In this document: piece after piece, positions 61,916 through 64,000 of the stretch
How positions within the stretch are numbered: the stretch's first letter is position 1
How the letters are laid out: every line of letters begins with the position of its first letter
From: Bifidobacterium sp. N4G05
GTDB taxonomy: Bacteria; Actinomycetota; Actinomycetes; Actinomycetales; Bifidobacteriaceae
Direction: 5' to 3'
Assembly (NCBI RefSeq): GCF_002742445.1
Contig: NZ_NJNQ01000008.1
Coordinates: 1-64,000 of the forward strand
Length of the DNA: 64,000 nucleotides
The notes under the pieces: generated by a model
Seen by the model: only the letters and a program-made list of their open reading frames with translations
What the model was told of the DNA's origin: nothing
Database searches by the model: none
Position numbers and translations under genes: made by a program

Positions 61916-64000
61916 TCAGACGAGACGCTTCTTGCTGTTCCAGATGCCAGCCGCGCCAACCAGCAGTATTGCGAGTCCGCCGATCGAGCCGCCAACCAGC
62001 AGCCATTGACGATCCGTGGTTCCGCCCGTCAACGGCAACGCCGACACCGCCACATACGTATTGGTGAATGCGATCGGATTGTCGGTTTTCTGCGAGTCGG
62101 AAACGTTCTTGCCGTTGTCGTCGAGCAGTTTCGTCACGGATTTCACCGAAGCCGTCCATATGCCGTCCTTTTCGTCAACGGTGACCACGATCTGGTATTT
62201 CGCGCCCGAATAGTGCAGGGCTGCGATATTGCCGTTGCTTTCCGTAATGGTGTACGTGTAGTCGGCTTTTCCAGCGTTGTAGGTGATGTCACCGAACGTT
62301 GCGGAATGCTGGCTATCCGGGGAATCAGCATCATAGGCGACCGTCACCTTGCACGACGGTTGCGCCTGTTGCGCGCAATCGGACGGCAGCGGCGCGTTAC
62401 CGTCTGCAGTCAGTTCGAAATCGAACGAATCATCTGCTTTCCAATTGCGTCCTTCGAGGTTTTTCCGCACGGTGATCGCGTTGGACAGCGTCGTAGTCTT
62501 CAACGTGTTGGTCAACGTAGCTGTCATATTGCCGCCATTGCCGTCACTCTGCCAGACCATGGCTTTGGTGAGGGCCACGCCGGTCGCGTCGGCTGCAGCG
62601 TTGCCGTACTGGTAGGAGACCACATAACGGCTATCTTCCGATATTTCCGCCACACTGTAGGTGTATCCGGGCTGCAGGTTGCCGACGGTGGCCGTCCAAT
62701 TATTCGACGTGTTCAACTTGATCGAAGCTACATTTTCCGTCTGTGCGGTCGCTTCACCGGTCTTCGTACGCTGCAGCTGGACCTTCACCGTGTCATCCGC
62801 ATGCTTGTTCACATCGTCGGACCACGTTTTGTTGATGGTGATTTGGCCAAGTTTGACTTGCACGACCGGCTTAGCATAGTTAAGCGTCTGCTGTTTGGTG
62901 CATTCCGATTCCTGGTCGTTGACGGATGTGACCACGCAGTAGTTCAAATGCGCTTCGGCATTGGAGAAGTAGCCCTGCTTTCCTGCAGATTCGTCACCTG
63001 TAGCAGCTTCTCCCGTGTTCGGATATTGCTGCTTGGTTGCGTAGTCCGCATATGCGGCGTCGTTTGGTTTGACCTTGAAGGAGACGTCGATGGTTTCGTT
63101 TTTGCCGACAATCATGCCGTCGTCATTGTTGAAGGTCACGGTGATCGTGCGATTGCCGTTGCCGTCGACGTGGTAGAGGGCCGTATATCCGCTTATGGCT
63201 GCGCCATTGTTGGTTGCCGTCACATATTTCGTAATGTCGGTGCCGTCTACCGCATTTGCGAAATCGACTGGGTCAACCCATTGCGACAGGGCGTCGGTGA
63301 TGGAATACGCCCTGATTTTCGCAGTAGTGGTGATGGTGTTGTAGATCTGTTCAAATGCATTCGTCAGATTTTCCGCGGACGTTCCGTCGTATTCCTTGCC
63401 GGTGACGGCGTGCGCGCCTTTGGCGAGGTCGCTCATCTTATTGGCGTCTTTCGAAACCTTCACCACGTACAGGGCTGCGTTCCCACGTTCGTTGGCTGCC
63501 GCCAGCGCGGCCGCATAGTTGTAACCGTAGCCATCGTCACTGCCGTTGCCGTGGATGTTTCCGTCCGAGCCGTCCGGGTCGGTTTTCCACTGGTAGGAGG
63601 GGAACGGTTCCCACCACTCATTGTTAGCCTCGCACGCTGCCTGGGTCTTGTATTCCGGATGCTCCTTCCCCCACGCGAAGCATCCGGAATAGGATGTGCT
63701 TCTGAAGGTTGGATTGCCGTCAGACAGGAAGACGATATACTTCTGCACACCAGCACGCCCTGACGATAGACTGTTCGCCGTTCTCAGAGCGTCTTCCCAG
63801 TTGGTTCCGCCGTCTGGAGCCGCACTGACAGCCCCGCTGATAGCGTCAGAGGAAGTCGTGAAATTCGAAGTCGTTTGCGCCTCCTTGCTGAACGTCACCA
63901 CAGCCATCTGCACCTGCTGATTGGGTGAAAGAGCGTTATTCGCACCCGTCAGAAGCTTCTGGGCCAATGCCGTGGCTGCGTTTTTCGCATTCGTGTCACG
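61916..64000 (-). CDS. von Willebrand factor A-domain pilus tip adhesin, 5' end missing
   Basis: Large surface protein, at least 695 residues, whose reading frame is open to the right edge of the window, so the start lies beyond 64000. The visible N-terminal part is a vWA domain (VQMAVVTFSKEA, GGTNWEDALRTA, YIVFLSDGNPTFRSTS). Then come Cna-B/pilin-like domains (ITINKTWSDDVNKHADDTVK, LQRTKTG, YTYSVAEISEDSRYVVSYQY), a FctA-like domain (FDFELTADGN, YTYTITESNGN), and LPLTGGTTDRQWLLVGGSIG with a hydrophobic helix and KKRLV. It precedes the backbone pilin gene. Such proteins mediate binding to host matrix. Confidence 0.93.
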   Translation of the reverse strand, partial: RDTNAKNAATALAQKLLTGANNALSPNQQVQMAVVTFSKEAQTTSNFTTSSDAISGAVSAAPDGGTNWEDALRTANSLSSGRAGVQKYIVFLSDGNPTFRSTSYSGCFAWGKEHPEYKTQAACEANNEWWEPFPSYQWKTDPDGSDGNIHGNGSDDGYGYNYAAALAAANERGNAALYVVKVSKDANKMSDLAKGAHAVTGKEYDGTSAENLTNAFEQIYNTITTTAKIRAYSITDALSQWVDPVDFANAVDGTDITKYVTATNNGAAISGYTALYHVDGNGNRTITVTFNNDDGMIVGKNETIDVSFKVKPNDAAYADYATKQQYPNTGEAATGDESAGKQGYFSNAEAHLNYCVVTSVNDQESECTKQQTLNYAKPVVQVKLGQITINKTWSDDVNKHADDTVKVQLQRTKTGEATAQTENVASIKLNTSNNWTATVGNLQPGYTYSVAEISEDSRYVVSYQYGNAAADATGVALTKAMVWQSDGNGGNMTATLTNTLKTTTLSNAITVRKNLEGRNWKADDSFDFELTADGNAPLPSDCAQQAQPSCKVTVAYDADSPDSQHSATFGDITYNAGKADYTYTITESNGNIAALHYSGAKYQIVVTVDEKDGIWTASVKSVTKLLDDNGKNVSDSQKTDNPIAFTNTYVAVSALPLTGGTTDRQWLLVGGSIGGLAILLVGAAGIWNSKKRLV

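Overview
The window looks like chromosomal DNA of a Bifidobacterium (Actinobacteria). The sequence is GC-rich with AGGAGG-type ribosome sites. Tad/Flp pilus genes, amtB-glnB-glnD next to ftsY, an LPxTG-type pilus, lipid II amidation genes beside dnaB, and a P19/FTR1 iron-uptake cluster fit that genus. The species cannot be named from sequence reading alone. No prophage or CRISPR-Cas locus was found.

Layout. 1-1.9 kb: the minus-strand start of a Tad pilus operon (ssd/tadZ-like, then tadA running off the left edge), with a DnaA-box cluster and a probable small RNA behind it. 2.5-7.6 kb: polyphosphate kinase, a Nudix/histidine-phosphatase fusion, an unknown conserved protein, and upp. 7.7-15.5 kb (minus): glycerophosphodiesterase, an ABC1-type kinase-like protein, a phasin-like small protein, and dnaB-murT-gatD. 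Seven DnaA-like boxes lie upstream of dnaB. 15.9-21.1 kb (minus): the nitrogen-control set amtB-glnB-glnD (GlnD without ACT domains) and ftsY. 21.2-29 kb: a DUF2089/small membrane protein pair, TetR, a glycosyltransferase, a C69 dipeptidase, tRNA-Lys, and a repeat-rich cell-wall protein. 29-37.4 kb: a candidate structured RNA, an NrdR-box-controlled NrdH paralogue that has lost one redox cysteine, a CmpB-like membrane protein, and a pip-pip-tetR operon headed by a large dyad operator.

37.5-48.8 kb: an iron-uptake block, transcribed leftwards as FTR1 permease, P19-like lipoprotein, DUF2318 membrane protein, two FtsX permeases, ABC ATPase and FMN-binding lipoprotein. It is followed by a GPH sugar transporter and an ApbE flavin transferase that could flavinylate the lipoprotein. 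48.8-54.5 kb: a heterodimeric ABC exporter with a MarR regulator and a clear operator, then an aldo/keto reductase. 54.6-57.1 kb: a TPP riboswitch with attenuator controlling thiS-thiF-thiG. 57.2-64 kb: a CycA-like amino-acid permease, an orphan HTH protein, and a pilus pair (backbone pilin and a truncated von Willebrand tip adhesin).

The most unusual signal is two families of intergenic repeats with strict spacing. Family B is a 24-bp near-palindrome repeated four times at exactly 51-bp steps, once in the thi leader and once upstream of the amino-acid permease, with a solo copy near 21.8 kb. Family A is a 21-bp motif arranged as two reverse plus two forward copies, every same-orientation pair exactly 42 bp apart, at 24.0 kb and 58.9 kb, with a solo copy near 19.8 kb. 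The sequences between the repeats are mostly unrelated. These look like phased protein-binding sites or a mobile non-coding element, not CRISPR.
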